Assembly (NCBI GenBank): GCA_937895435.1
Contig: CALAXT010000011.1
Coordinates: forward strand, 1 to 54,227
Reading direction: 5' to 3'
DNA: 54,227 nt
DNA from: an uncultured Paracoccaceae bacterium
GTDB lineage: Bacteria; Pseudomonadota; Alphaproteobacteria; Rhodobacterales; Rhodobacteraceae
Positions 9,729 to 18,091 of the stretch are shown here, piece by piece. The notes beneath the pieces are model-generated. The model had not been told where the DNA came from, did no database searches, and worked only from the letters and a program-made list of their open reading frames with translations. The position numbers were made by a program, and so were the translations under genes. Position 1 is the stretch's first letter. Each line of letters opens with the position of its first letter.

Positions 9729-9765
9729 ACCCGCGCGCCATGCTGCTCAGCTATGGTGCGCGGGT
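9729..9765. terminator. Hairpin after sdhB
   Basis: A 13-bp stem with one mismatch (arms 9729-9741 and 9753-9765, loop of 11) begins 15 bases after the sdhB stop. There is no T-run on the plus strand, so it may protect the sdh mRNA 3' end or be a weak terminator rather than a classical one. The ATG at 9753, which would extend the next gene, lies in the right arm. Confidence 0.5.
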
Positions 9766-9791
9766 CCCAAAAGCTGCAATTTGGCCCGCTG

Positions 9792-10676
9792 ATGAAACCG
9801 AATTTGCCCCAACATCCAGCCCCCAGCGATGCTCTGGCCCGCCAAACTGTGCCGCCAGTGATTTGCTACAACATCAATGATTTGCCCCGCCCTAATCTCG
9901 CGGCCCTGCGCGCAGCTCGGTCTGGTTGGCACCAAATCAGCACCACCCATGTCCCCCCGCGTGACGCCGCCGTGTTTCAGGTGCCTGCTGGGCATTTTTT
10001 CCGTATTTTATGCCCTGATGGGCCTCAGGTTGGTGATCTGAACCTTTGGAACGCCAATGATCTGTCCGAACGGTTTTACTCTGGCAAAACGCGCGCGTTA
10101 CATGGCACGCATCTGTCAACGGGCGATCAGCTTTGGTCAAATTTTCCCTACTTGCGCCCAATGGCCACAATCACAGAAGACACGCTGGATTGGTATGGTT
10201 TTGATACCTTTGGTGGGGCGGTGCATGATGTCATTGGTACGCGCTGTGATCCCTATACCCACACGCTGCTCAGCCACTCTGAGCCCTATCACTCTTGTTG
10301 CCACTCAAACCTTACCCGGGCGCTTGTCAGCCATACCGGCCTGCCCCTCGATCAGGCCGAAGCGCATGTCCATGATGTGCTCAATGTCTTCATGTGCACA
10401 GGTTTCACCCGCGACACAGGCCAATATTTCATGAAAGCAAGTCCGGTACGTCGCGGTGATTTTCTGGAATTCTTTGCTGAAATCCCACTGCTGGGTGCAC
10501 TCTCCGCCTGTCCGGGTGGGGATTGCAGCACAGTGCATTCCTCTGACATGGCCCAATGCTATCCGCTACAAATTGATGTGTTCGCCCCACTGGCTGCGCC
10601 CAGCAACTGGGCTGCACCTGCGCCAAACAGCTATGATCGCACCCACGGCCTGCTTGCCAAACCCAATCAAACATAA
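9792..10676 (+). CDS. Stand-alone DUF1989 domain protein (urea carboxylase-associated family)
   Basis: A 294-residue soluble protein with the DUF1989 core: FQVPAGHFFRI, GDLNLWNANDL, FYSGKTRALHGTHLSTG, DVIGTRCDPYT, CCHSNLTRAL and CPGGDC. Cysteines at 152, 169, 170, 240 and 245 are placed like zinc ligands. DUF1989 occurs in carboxyguanidine deiminase subunits and as the N-terminal zinc domain of TMAO demethylase (Tdm). No GcvT-type domain is attached here. It converges on tmm, so a link to methylamines is possible, but the reaction is unknown. An in-frame ATG at 9753 lies inside a hairpin and has no ribosome site; the start is uncertain. Confidence 0.82.
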   Translation: MKPNLPQHPAPSDALARQTVPPVICYNINDLPRPNLAALRAARSGWHQISTTHVPPRDAAVFQVPAGHFFRILCPDGPQVGDLNLWNANDLSERFYSGKTRALHGTHLSTGDQLWSNFPYLRPMATITEDTLDWYGFDTFGGAVHDVIGTRCDPYTHTLLSHSEPYHSCCHSNLTRALVSHTGLPLDQAEAHVHDVLNVFMCTGFTRDTGQYFMKASPVRRGDFLEFFAEIPLLGALSACPGGDCSTVHSSDMAQCYPLQIDVFAPLAAPSNWAAPAPNSYDRTHGLLAKPNQT

Positions 10677-10703
10677 AGGGGGCGTCCAAACCGGCCGCCC
10701 CCT
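10677..10703 (+). terminator. Terminator of the DUF1989 gene
   Basis: AGGGGGCG (10677-10684) pairs perfectly with CGCCCCCT (10696-10703) just after the stop codon, followed by CTTGTGTTCT. It is a plausible intrinsic terminator with a weak T-tract. Confidence 0.65.
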
Positions 10704-10713
10704 CTTGTGTTCT

Positions 10714-10750
10714 AAAATATCCCCGCCGGAGGCTGCCCCCAAAGGGGGCA
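10714..10750 (-). terminator. Terminator of tmm with a Rhodobacterales-type 3' motif
   Basis: On the minus strand, 24 bases after the tmm stop, TGCCCCC and GGGGGCA (10744-10750 with 10734-10740) form a 7-bp stem with a 3-base loop. This runs into GCCTCCGGCGGGGATATTTT (10714-10733). From memory, that GC-rich block ending in ATATTT recurs at gene ends in Rhodobacterales; this supports the taxonomic placement. Confidence 0.6.
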
Positions 10751-10773
10751 CCCAATCTGCCCGACCGAGTGCG

Positions 10774-12117
10774 TCAGTTACGCAGATAACTTTCCAAACT
10801 GTCTTCCAGCGCATCTTTCCATGGCGTGTGATGCACGGGCGCCATCGTGCCTGTGATCACCGACCGATAGGCATGGTTGCGAAAGCCCATGATGTCTTTC
10901 TGCTTGTGCTTTTTCCATTCAAAAAATACTTCATTCGCACCATCGACATCAAAGCTTGGATAATCTGTATCTGCGATCAGCTCTTTGATGTAATCGCCCT
11001 GATAACGGATCGCATCGTAGGAATCTTGGCCCGCGTCCTCAGCCGCTTCGCGGGCGGTGACGTCAGCCAGACGGTCTGCTGCGCTTGTGGGCACATCAAT
11101 CCGTCCCATAATGATGTCGCGAACATACCAAGCCTGCGCATCAAACATGTTAAAGGTGAACCATTGGTCCTGCATACCCAAGTAAAACAATTTGGGGTTT
11201 GGCACCCACGCCACCCCTTTGTAAAGATTGGCGGCTGCCAGTCGGTTTGCTGTTTTCAGGCGCAAATCATCGGGTAAGAACGGGAAATGGTGCTTGTATC
11301 CGGTGCAAAGAATAATCGCATCTGCGTGGCAGGTGCTGCCATCTTTAAAGGTTGCGGTGTTGCCTTCAACCTTTTGCAGCAGGGGCACTTCTTTCCAGTT
11401 TTCAGGCCAGTCAAACCCCATCGCTGCGGTGCGGTGCGACACTGTCACCGATTTGCAGCCGTATTTCCAACATTGTGATCCGATATCTTCGGCAGAATAG
11501 CTTGTCCCGATGATCAGCACATCTTTGTCTGCAAATTCGCGGGCATCACGGAAATCGTGGGCGTGCAGAACACGGCCATTGAATGTGTCAAACCCATCGA
11601 ACTTTGGCACGTTGGGTGTTGAAAAATGCCCTGACGCCACAATCACATTGTCAAAGGTTTCAGTATAAATTTCGTCGTTTTTCAGATCATGCACGGTCAC
11701 ATCAAACATGCCTGTCTTATCGTCATAGGCGACGTGGCGTGCCGGCGTTGAAAACCGGATCCATGGGCGGACATTGGCCTTTTTTACGCGCCCTTCGATA
11801 TAGTCAAACAGCACAGCCCGCGGGGGATAGCTGGCGATTTGTTTGCCAAAATGTTCTTCAAAGCTGTAATCGGCAAACTCCAGCCCTTCTTTCGGTCCAT
11901 TTGACCACAGATAACGATACATCGACCCATGCACAGGTTCGCCATATTCATCGAGGCCCGTGCGCCAAGTGTAATTCCACAGGCCGCCCCAATTGTCTTG
12001 CTTTTCGAAACAGACAACCTCGGGGATTTCTGCGCCGTTTTGTGCCGCTGATTGAAAGGCGCGAAGCTGCGCCAGCCCAGACGGTCCGGCACCGATGACT
12101 GCGACCCGTTTTTTCAT
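10774..12117 (-). CDS. tmm: Trimethylamine monooxygenase (bacterial flavin-containing monooxygenase)
   Basis: Oxidises trimethylamine to trimethylamine N-oxide using FAD, NADPH and oxygen. The 447-residue protein begins [20 protein letters not shown] (FAD site GxGxxG at residues 9-14). It carries the FMO-type segment [16 protein letters not shown], the NADPH site [13 protein letters not shown], and the Tmm-specific stretches [19 protein letters not shown] and [17 protein letters not shown]. The resemblance to Roseobacter Tmm runs end to end. The ATG at 12117 sits 6 bases after GGAG; an ATG two codons earlier abuts that site and is less likely. The usual partners (Tdm, a TMAO transporter) are not in the window. 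It lies 151 bases downstream of doeB on the same strand. Confidence 0.95.
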   Translation of the reverse strand: MKKRVAVIGAGPSGLAQLRAFQSAAQNGAEIPEVVCFEKQDNWGGLWNYTWRTGLDEYGEPVHGSMYRYLWSNGPKEGLEFADYSFEEHFGKQIASYPPRAVLFDYIEGRVKKANVRPWIRFSTPARHVAYDDKTGMFDVTVHDLKNDEIYTETFDNVIVASGHFSTPNVPKFDGFDTFNGRVLHAHDFRDAREFADKDVLIIGTSYSAEDIGSQCWKYGCKSVTVSHRTAAMGFDWPENWKEVPLLQKVEGNTATFKDGSTCHADAIILCTGYKHHFPFLPDDLRLKTANRLAAANLYKGVAWVPNPKLFYLGMQDQWFTFNMFDAQAWYVRDIIMGRIDVPTSAADRLADVTAREAAEDAGQDSYDAIRYQGDYIKELIADTDYPSFDVDGANEVFFEWKKHKQKDIMGFRNHAYRSVITGTMAPVHHTPWKDALEDSLESYLRN

Positions 12118-12268
12118 ATCCATCTCCTGCTTGGTTTGGCATGGGCGTTTGGGACGCCACTGCCGGGATATTAGGGGGATTGCTTCTTGCCTGTCAAATA
12201 ATATTCATTTCAGGAAAGTCAGTGCAGGCAAAGCGTTACCGCCGCGCAGCGGGATGGCAAGGCCTGTG

Positions 12269-13261
12269 TTATGCCATCACATCCGCCAGCACCGCCATGC
12301 AATCGCCGGCCTTCACCAAGCCCGGGAAATGGCGCGCCACAAGCAGCCCATCACGGCGCGCGTGATAGGCGGTTGGCGCCACGCCTGTGCGATCCATGGG
12401 CCAGACCTGCGCCAATAAATCGCCCTTGCTGACGGTTGCGCCCAAATCTTGCATCGGCTCAATCAGCCCCTCATCCCGACTGAACAGAAAACAGCTTTCA
12501 TCTGGCATATCCAACGCTATGCTGGGGGCGTAGTCTGGCGTGGCCTTTAAAATACCTGCGTGGATCAGCAGATTGCGTGCGCCCTTTTTGGCAATGGCGA
12601 TCGAACGCGCGGTGGCCGTGCCCCCTCCGCCCAGTTCGGTTGACACAAACACTTTGCCCATATCTTCGACGGCGGTGTCGAACATCCCAACATTGTCTAT
12701 TTCCAACAGCATCATTGAATAGGGCGCGTTAAAGGCCTGCATTGCCGCCACGCAAGCGGCCTGTTGATTTTTATCCCCCAACACATGTGCGGCGGCAAAG
12801 GGCAAAAAATCTAGTGTCTTGCCGCCTGAATGGAAATCCAGCACCACATCGGCCATCGGCAACAGCACACGTTGCACATAATCTGCAATTTTCTGGGTGA
12901 CCGTGCCATCGGGCGCGCCGGGAAAGCTGCGGTTCATGTTGCCACGATCAATAGGTGAGGTGCGCGTGCCGGCCTGAAAGGCAGGATAATTCAGCGCAGG
13001 CACAATAATCACGCACCCCTGCATCTGCTGTGGGTTCAGATTTTGGGCCAGATTCATCAGCGCCACTGGGCCCTCATATTCATCGCCATGGTTGGCTCCG
13101 GTCAAAAGCGCGGTCGGGCCGTCGCCGTTTCGGATCACGCTGATTGGGATCATCACAGACCCCCATGCGCTGTCGTCGCGACTGTAGGGCATGCACAATA
13201 CACCATGCTGGACACCATTGCGGTTAAAATCCACCGTGGCAGAAATTGGGTTTGGTGTCAT
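12269..13261 (-). CDS. doeB: N-acetyl-L-2,4-diaminobutyrate deacetylase (ectoine catabolism)
   Basis: Removes acetate from the N-acetyl-diaminobutyrate released from ectoine. It is a 330-residue zinc enzyme of the succinylglutamate desuccinylase/aspartoacylase family. Zinc ligands are H58 and E61 in GANHGDEYEGP and H144 in LDFHSGG. The substrate-binding NR pair is in GNMNRSFPG. The C-terminal biotinyl-lipoyl-like half is also present. It starts 4 bases after the doeA stop and ends the eutB-eutC-doeA-doeB run. It is also called EutE. Confidence 0.92.
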   Translation of the reverse strand: MTPNPISATVDFNRNGVQHGVLCMPYSRDDSAWGSVMIPISVIRNGDGPTALLTGANHGDEYEGPVALMNLAQNLNPQQMQGCVIIVPALNYPAFQAGTRTSPIDRGNMNRSFPGAPDGTVTQKIADYVQRVLLPMADVVLDFHSGGKTLDFLPFAAAHVLGDKNQQAACVAAMQAFNAPYSMMLLEIDNVGMFDTAVEDMGKVFVSTELGGGGTATARSIAIAKKGARNLLIHAGILKATPDYAPSIALDMPDESCFLFSRDEGLIEPMQDLGATVSKGDLLAQVWPMDRTGVAPTAYHARRDGLLVARHFPGLVKAGDCMAVLADVMA

Positions 13262-13265
13262 GGTT

Positions 13266-14453
13266 TCAGTCCTTTACCAACATCTGCCGTGGTACATTGG
13301 CCAGACATTCCGGCGCACCAGATCCAATCACGATGCTTTCGGTGATTTCAAAACCCCAATTTTCCATCCAGAGACCGGTCATGAAATGAAAGGTCATGTT
13401 TTCTTGCAAAATGGTCTTATCGCCGGGGCGCAGGCTCATGGTGCGCTCGCCCCAATCTGGCGGATAAGACAGACCGATGGGATAGCCGGTGCGGTTATCT
13501 TTGATGATGCCATATTTTTGCAAAACATTGAAAAATGCAAAAGCGATATCTTCGCACAGGTTCCCCGCCCGCGCGGCCTCTAGCCCGGCCTCCATCCCTT
13601 CCAGCACTGCTTTTTCGGCATCAAGAAAAGTCTGTGTGGGCTTTCCTAAAAAAACCGTGCGTGACAGTGGGCAGTGATAGCGGTGATAGGCGCCAGCAAT
13701 TTCAAAAAATGTGCCCTCGCCGGATTTCATCGGCTGGTCATCCCATGTCAGGTGCGGCGCGGCGGCATCTGGTCCTGATGGCAGCAGGGGTACAATGGCT
13801 GGATAATCGCCGCCCGCTCCGATCATCGGATCATAACGCAGCCCAGCGTCATAGATGTCGGCGACCAGATCACATTTCCGCAAGCCAGGTGTCACGCGGT
13901 CAAAAATACGGTTGTGCATCTTGGTCACAATCTGGCCCGCGGTGCGCATATAGGCCAATTCCTGATCTGACTTGACCGCGCGCTGCCAGTTGACAAGCGC
14001 GGTGGCATCATGAAAGCGCGCGTTGGGCAAATGCCGGGTGAGGCTGGCAAAGGCTGCCGCAGAAAACCAGTAATTGTCCATTTCTACGCCAATTTGGGCA
14101 CGGCCCCACCCCCGGTCGATGATTTGCGCCGACAGGTAATCCATGGGGTGGCGTTCTGTTGATTGCACATAATGATCGGGGTAGCCGATGATGTCGCTGT
14201 GCTTCATGAACACGGTGCGCTTGGCGCCATTGGCATCTTGACCACGGCCAAACCAAACCGGGTCACCATCTAACCCCAGCAAAACCGCCTGATGAACATA
14301 AAATGACCACCCATCATAGCCGGTCAGCCATGCCATGTTGGATGGGTCTGACACAATCAGCAGCTCCAGCCCGGCCGCCTGCATGGCGGTGCGGGTTTTT
14401 TCAATGCGGGCGGCGAATTCTTGGGGTGTGAAATAAAGGGTGGGTTGGGTCAT
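13266..14453 (-). CDS. doeA: Ectoine hydrolase (M24 peptidase-like, creatinase fold)
   Basis: Opens the ectoine ring to N-acetyl-diaminobutyrate. The 395-residue protein has an N-terminal creatinase domain (residues ~1-170; SDPSNMAWLTGYDGWSFYVH is typical) and a pita-bread domain. The usual M24 metal ligands are largely replaced: FFEIAGAYHRYHCP instead of the two aspartates, and GYPIGLSYPPDWGE instead of a GHGIG histidine. This agrees with the metal-independent ectoine hydrolases. It lies between eutC and doeB (EutD in the alternative naming). The spacing of 4 bases to doeB indicates coupling. Confidence 0.92.
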   Translation of the reverse strand: MTQPTLYFTPQEFAARIEKTRTAMQAAGLELLIVSDPSNMAWLTGYDGWSFYVHQAVLLGLDGDPVWFGRGQDANGAKRTVFMKHSDIIGYPDHYVQSTERHPMDYLSAQIIDRGWGRAQIGVEMDNYWFSAAAFASLTRHLPNARFHDATALVNWQRAVKSDQELAYMRTAGQIVTKMHNRIFDRVTPGLRKCDLVADIYDAGLRYDPMIGAGGDYPAIVPLLPSGPDAAAPHLTWDDQPMKSGEGTFFEIAGAYHRYHCPLSRTVFLGKPTQTFLDAEKAVLEGMEAGLEAARAGNLCEDIAFAFFNVLQKYGIIKDNRTGYPIGLSYPPDWGERTMSLRPGDKTILQENMTFHFMTGLWMENWGFEITESIVIGSGAPECLANVPRQMLVKD

Positions 14454-14487
14454 GCTGGGGCCTTTGGGCTGTGCGGTGAAACGCAGA

Positions 14488-15480
14488 TTATGAAGTGAAA
14501 ATTGTGCCGATACCGGCCGTTTGGGCGCGCTGGTGGGCCAGTGTGGCTATGGCCGTATCTTGCACACCGGTTCCCGTCAGATCTGCCACGGTGATCTCAT
14601 CGCAATCAGCGCGGCCGGGGGCTGTTTGGGCGACAATATCCCCCAATTCGGCAAAAACATGGTCTGATGCAATCAGCCCTGCGGCAATGGCTGCGCGTAA
14701 TTCGCCCATACGGGCGGTTTGTGATTGGCGGTCGGGCACATAACGATTGGCGCGGGCCAGACACGCCGGTGCCAGTTCGCTTTTGTGGGGCTGGTCTGAT
14801 CCCATCGCGGTGATGTGCTGGCCCGGTTGAAGCCAGTCTGCTTGCACAAGTGGTTGCGTTGCGGGTGTTGTGGTGACGATGATATCGGCGGCTGACACGG
14901 CGTGGGCCAAATCAGGCGTGGCGATCACAGAGATGCCAAGCGCATTTTGCATGCGCCGCGCCAATACCTGCGCTTGGGTCAGATCGCGCGCCCAAAGTGT
15001 GGCTTGGGTGATTGGGCGCACCAAACACACCGCGCGCAATTGCAATTCGGCCTGCATGCCCGCCCCTATGATGCAGACATGGCTGGCCTCAGGGCGGGCC
15101 AAATACTGGGCCGCAACTGCGCCTGCGGCTGCGGTGCGCATATCTGTCAGATAGCCATTATCCAACAACAGTGCCTTCAACTGGCCCGTTTGGGCGCAAA
15201 ATAGCGTCATCAATCCTGCGGTTGCTGGCAGGCCAATCTTGGGGTTGTTGAAGAAGCCTGGCGATATTTTGATCGCAAAACTGTCCCATCCGGGAACATA
15301 GGCGGTTTTTACATCCACCTCGCCATGATGTGCGGCGATTTCCATCGACAAGACGGGCGGCATGACAACCTTGCCACTGGCCAGCGTCGCAAAGGCCGCC
15401 GCCACGCGCTCAATCAACGCGTGATCCAGCGTGACCAGTTGTTGCAGATCGCGTTGCGACAGCAGCAAAATATCTGGCAT
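14488..15480 (-). CDS. eutC: Ectoine utilization protein EutC (ornithine cyclodeaminase family)
   Basis: A 330-residue NAD-binding protein of the ornithine cyclodeaminase/mu-crystallin family. It has SMEIAAHHGEVDVKTAYVPG near residues 45-64, the active-site region FAIKISPGFFNN, and a Rossmann segment VCIIGAGMQAELQLRA around residue 135. In hydroxyectoine operons EutC acts with EutB to convert hydroxyectoine toward ectoine; this assignment rests on the gene context. Without context it could be called an ornithine cyclodeaminase or alanine dehydrogenase. It is 22 bases from eutB and 34 from doeA. Confidence 0.88.
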   Translation of the reverse strand: MPDILLLSQRDLQQLVTLDHALIERVAAAFATLASGKVVMPPVLSMEIAAHHGEVDVKTAYVPGWDSFAIKISPGFFNNPKIGLPATAGLMTLFCAQTGQLKALLLDNGYLTDMRTAAAGAVAAQYLARPEASHVCIIGAGMQAELQLRAVCLVRPITQATLWARDLTQAQVLARRMQNALGISVIATPDLAHAVSAADIIVTTTPATQPLVQADWLQPGQHITAMGSDQPHKSELAPACLARANRYVPDRQSQTARMGELRAAIAAGLIASDHVFAELGDIVAQTAPGRADCDEITVADLTGTGVQDTAIATLAHQRAQTAGIGTIFTS

Positions 15481-15502
15481 GGGGGGCCTTTCGTCGTATG
15501 GA

Positions 15503-16513
15503 TCACATCGGATGCGGGGTGGAAATCAAACGGTGGTGCAGTGCCATGTCAATGTTGCCGCCGCTCAGCAAAACCAGCGTAGGCCCGCTGGGCTGCAGCT
15601 TGCCGCTTTGCAACGCGGCAATGCCAACAGCGCCCGCACCTTCGATGATTTGTTTTTCCTGCCAATAGGCATGATGAACTGCGCGGGCAATTTCGTCTTC
15701 GGATACCAAAATCAAATCGTCGATCAAATCGCGGACCATGGCAAAGGTGTGGCGGTTGTCCTGCCCGATCCCGCCCCCAAGCGAATCGGCCAGTGTTGGC
15801 AATTCTTTCACAGGCACGGGCCGTCCCGCCCGCAACGCCGCGTGCATGGCGGCGCCACGTTCCATCGATACACCCACAATCCGCAAACCCGATGGCCTTG
15901 TGGCGCGCAAAGCCGCCGCCACCCCCGACATCAGCCCCCCGCCTGACACTTGCACCAAAACAGTCTGCACATCGGGCAGCTGTTCCAGCATTTCCAACCC
16001 GATCGTGCCCTGACCGGTGATGACGTCTGCGTGGTCAAAGGGTGGCACCATGCTAAGGCCTGCATTGCGCACCAGCATTTCAACCTCAGCCTGTGCCTCA
16101 TCTTGTGACCGACCAGTGATGCGCACCTCGGCGCCCAAGGCACGAATGGCAGCCACCTTGTTTTCAGGCACAAGTGCCGACATGCAGATGACGCATCGCA
16201 CCCCGGCTGTTTTGGCGGCATAGGCCAGACCTCGGCCATGATTGCCGGTTGATGCCCCCACCACCCCGCGTGCGCGCTGATCGTCTGACAGCCGTGACAT
16301 GGCATGGGCCGCGCCGCGCAGCTTGAAACTGCCGGTGATTTGATGGTGTTCAAGTTTAAGATAAACGGGAACACCGCATTGCGTGCTTAGAGTGTCAGAC
16401 CGCACCACTGGTGTCGGCCGGATCACCACGCCAATCGCGCGCTGTGCTGCCCGAATGGCGTCGACGCCGGGATGCGCGATTGGCTGTTGTGCGGTTTTTG
16501 TTTGTGTGGGCAT
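15503..16513 (-). CDS. eutB: Hydroxyectoine utilization dehydratase EutB (threonine dehydratase family)
   Basis: A 336-residue PLP enzyme of the serine/threonine dehydratase fold. The Schiff-base lysine is K64 in HHQITGSFKLRGAAHA; ASTGNHGRGLAYAAK binds the PLP phosphate side and VSGGGLMSGVAAALRA is the glycine loop. In the ectoine operon it is proposed to dehydrate hydroxyectoine. The ATG at 16513 (MPTQTKTAQQ) has AGGA upstream; earlier ATGs at 16540 and 16579 lack ribosome sites. It is the first gene of the minus-strand run and diverges from doeD. Confidence 0.88.
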   Translation of the reverse strand: MPTQTKTAQQPIAHPGVDAIRAAQRAIGVVIRPTPVVRSDTLSTQCGVPVYLKLEHHQITGSFKLRGAAHAMSRLSDDQRARGVVGASTGNHGRGLAYAAKTAGVRCVICMSALVPENKVAAIRALGAEVRITGRSQDEAQAEVEMLVRNAGLSMVPPFDHADVITGQGTIGLEMLEQLPDVQTVLVQVSGGGLMSGVAAALRATRPSGLRIVGVSMERGAAMHAALRAGRPVPVKELPTLADSLGGGIGQDNRHTFAMVRDLIDDLILVSEDEIARAVHHAYWQEKQIIEGAGAVGIAALQSGKLQPSGPTLVLLSGGNIDMALHHRLISTPHPM

Positions 16514-16690
16514 GCTCGGGGATCCTGCGGGACTGGGCATGGTGCCAATCTGCACCGATGCTGGGCGTGTGCAACCCAAACCATCATATCAGACCTGTCA
16601 GGGTGCTGTGGGGGGGGGGGCACATTTTTCATGGCAATTGGTTGTTGAACGGGCGTAAACGTAAATTTGAAACGGAAAAAGGAACAAAAG
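16514..16690. promoter_or_regulatory. Divergent eutB/doeD control region with an 11-G tract
   Basis: This 177-bp gap must hold both divergent promoters. It contains the inverted repeat GGTGC-N6-GCACC (16541-16556), close to the eutB start, and a run of eleven G residues at 16610-16620. Homopolymers of this length are prone to slippage. The regulator that normally controls these genes (EnuR) is not encoded in the window. Confidence 0.5.
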
Positions 16691-18067
16691 ATGCTGACCA
16701 ATGATCAACTCGGCCAATGGGATCGTGAGAATTTCTTTCACCCCTCAACCCATCTGGCGCAATTTGCACGGGGTGAAATTGGCAGCCGGATTATCAGCGG
16801 TGGCGAAGGTGTCTATATTCGTGACCGCGACGGGTCGCAGTTTTTGGATGCATTTGCAGGGCTTTATTGCGTCAATGTCGGCTATGGCCGCCAAAAAATT
16901 GCTGACGCTATCGCTGATCAAGCGCGTGAACTGGCATATTATCACGCATATGTTGGCCATGGCACCGAAGCCTCTGTGACGCTGGCCAAAATGGTAATGG
17001 ATCGCGCGCCAGCCCATATGTCCAAGGTCTATTTTGGTTTGTCGGGTTCGGATGCCAATGAAACCAACATCAAACTGGTCTGGTATTACAACAACATTCT
17101 TGGCCGGCCTGAAAAGAAAAAGATCATCTCGCGTTGGAGAGGGTATCATGGCTCGGGGCTGATGACGGGCAGCTTGACGGGGTTGGAGCTGTTTCACAAA
17201 AAATTTGACCTGCCACTGGCTCAAGTACTGCATACCGAAGCGCCCTATTACTTGCGCCGCACGGATGCCGCCATGTCTCCTGAAGAATTCACCGCCGATT
17301 GTGCAGCCAAGCTAGAGGCGCTGATTTTGGCTGAGGGTCCCGGCACAATTGCTGCCTTTATTGGTGAACCGGTGTTGGGGACGGGTGGCATTGTGCCACC
17401 GCCGCCGGGCTATTGGGCCGCTATTCAGGCGGTATTGCAAAAATATGATATCTTATTGATCGCGGATGAGGTCGTGACCGGCTTTGGTCGCTTGGGCACT
17501 ATGTTTGGCTCAGACCATTACGGGATGACGCCCGACATCATCACGATCGCCAAGGGTTTGACATCAGCCTATGCACCGTTGTCTGGGTCGATCATAGGCG
17601 ATAAAGTCTGGCGCGTTCTAGCACAGGGCACTGATGAATTTGGCGCAATCGGCCATGGCTGGACCTATTCTGCCCACCCAATTGGGGCTGCGGCTGGTGT
17701 CGCCAATCTGGCGCTGATTGATGAAATGGGGCTGGTTGAAAATGCAGGCAAAGTTGGCGCGTATTTGAACCAAAAGATGTCTGCCGCACTGACGGGCCAC
17801 CGCCATGTGGCCGAAGTGCGCGGTGTGGGTATGCTTTGCGCGGTGGAACTGGCCGAAGATGTCGCTGCGCGGCAATTCTTTGATGCCGGGCGCAAAGCGG
17901 GGCCTAGCGTGGTTGCTGCCATGCACAAACGCGGCGTTATCGCGCGTGCCATGCCACAGGGCGATATCTTGGGCTTTGCCCCGCCCCTTTGTTTGACCAA
18001 CGCCGAGGCTGACGTGATTGTCGCGGCCACGGTTGAGGCTGTGCACGAGGTTTTGGGCAGATCTTAA
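16691..18067 (+). CDS. doeD: L-2,4-diaminobutyrate aminotransferase (class III), ectoine catabolism
   Basis: Transaminates diaminobutyrate to aspartate semialdehyde in ectoine breakdown. It is a 458-residue class III PLP aminotransferase. YFGLSGSDANETNIKL and the aspartate in LLIADEVVTGFGRLG (D259) bind the cofactor, and the Schiff-base lysine is K288 in TIAKGLTSAYAPLSG. The ATG at 16691 has AAAGGAAC upstream; an in-frame ATG eight codons earlier has none. The specific role is inferred from its position divergent to eutB-eutC-doeA-doeB. By sequence alone an omega-aminotransferase acting on another amine is possible. Confidence 0.85.
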   Translation: MLTNDQLGQWDRENFFHPSTHLAQFARGEIGSRIISGGEGVYIRDRDGSQFLDAFAGLYCVNVGYGRQKIADAIADQARELAYYHAYVGHGTEASVTLAKMVMDRAPAHMSKVYFGLSGSDANETNIKLVWYYNNILGRPEKKKIISRWRGYHGSGLMTGSLTGLELFHKKFDLPLAQVLHTEAPYYLRRTDAAMSPEEFTADCAAKLEALILAEGPGTIAAFIGEPVLGTGGIVPPPPGYWAAIQAVLQKYDILLIADEVVTGFGRLGTMFGSDHYGMTPDIITIAKGLTSAYAPLSGSIIGDKVWRVLAQGTDEFGAIGHGWTYSAHPIGAAAGVANLALIDEMGLVENAGKVGAYLNQKMSAALTGHRHVAEVRGVGMLCAVELAEDVAARQFFDAGRKAGPSVVAAMHKRGVIARAMPQGDILGFAPPLCLTNAEADVIVAATVEAVHEVLGRS

Positions 18068-18069
18068 GC

Positions 18070-18091
18070 GCCAGACCGCAGGAAATCTGGC
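18070..18091. terminator. Bidirectional hairpin between convergent genes
   Basis: GCCAGA (18070-18075) pairs with TCTGGC (18086-18091), and fills the gap between the convergent stops of doeD and the membrane-protein gene. It is a short stem without a long T-run, so the efficiency is uncertain. Confidence 0.45.

Noticed and set aside
9753-9791. N-terminal extension of the DUF1989 protein
   Set aside because: The earlier ATG is in the right arm of the post-sdhB hairpin and has no ribosome site.
10852-10861. A further TGTGATCACC copy of the TCA palindrome
   Set aside because: It is single, imperfect, and inside the tmm coding region, so it does not share the paired 21-bp arrangement and is likely chance.
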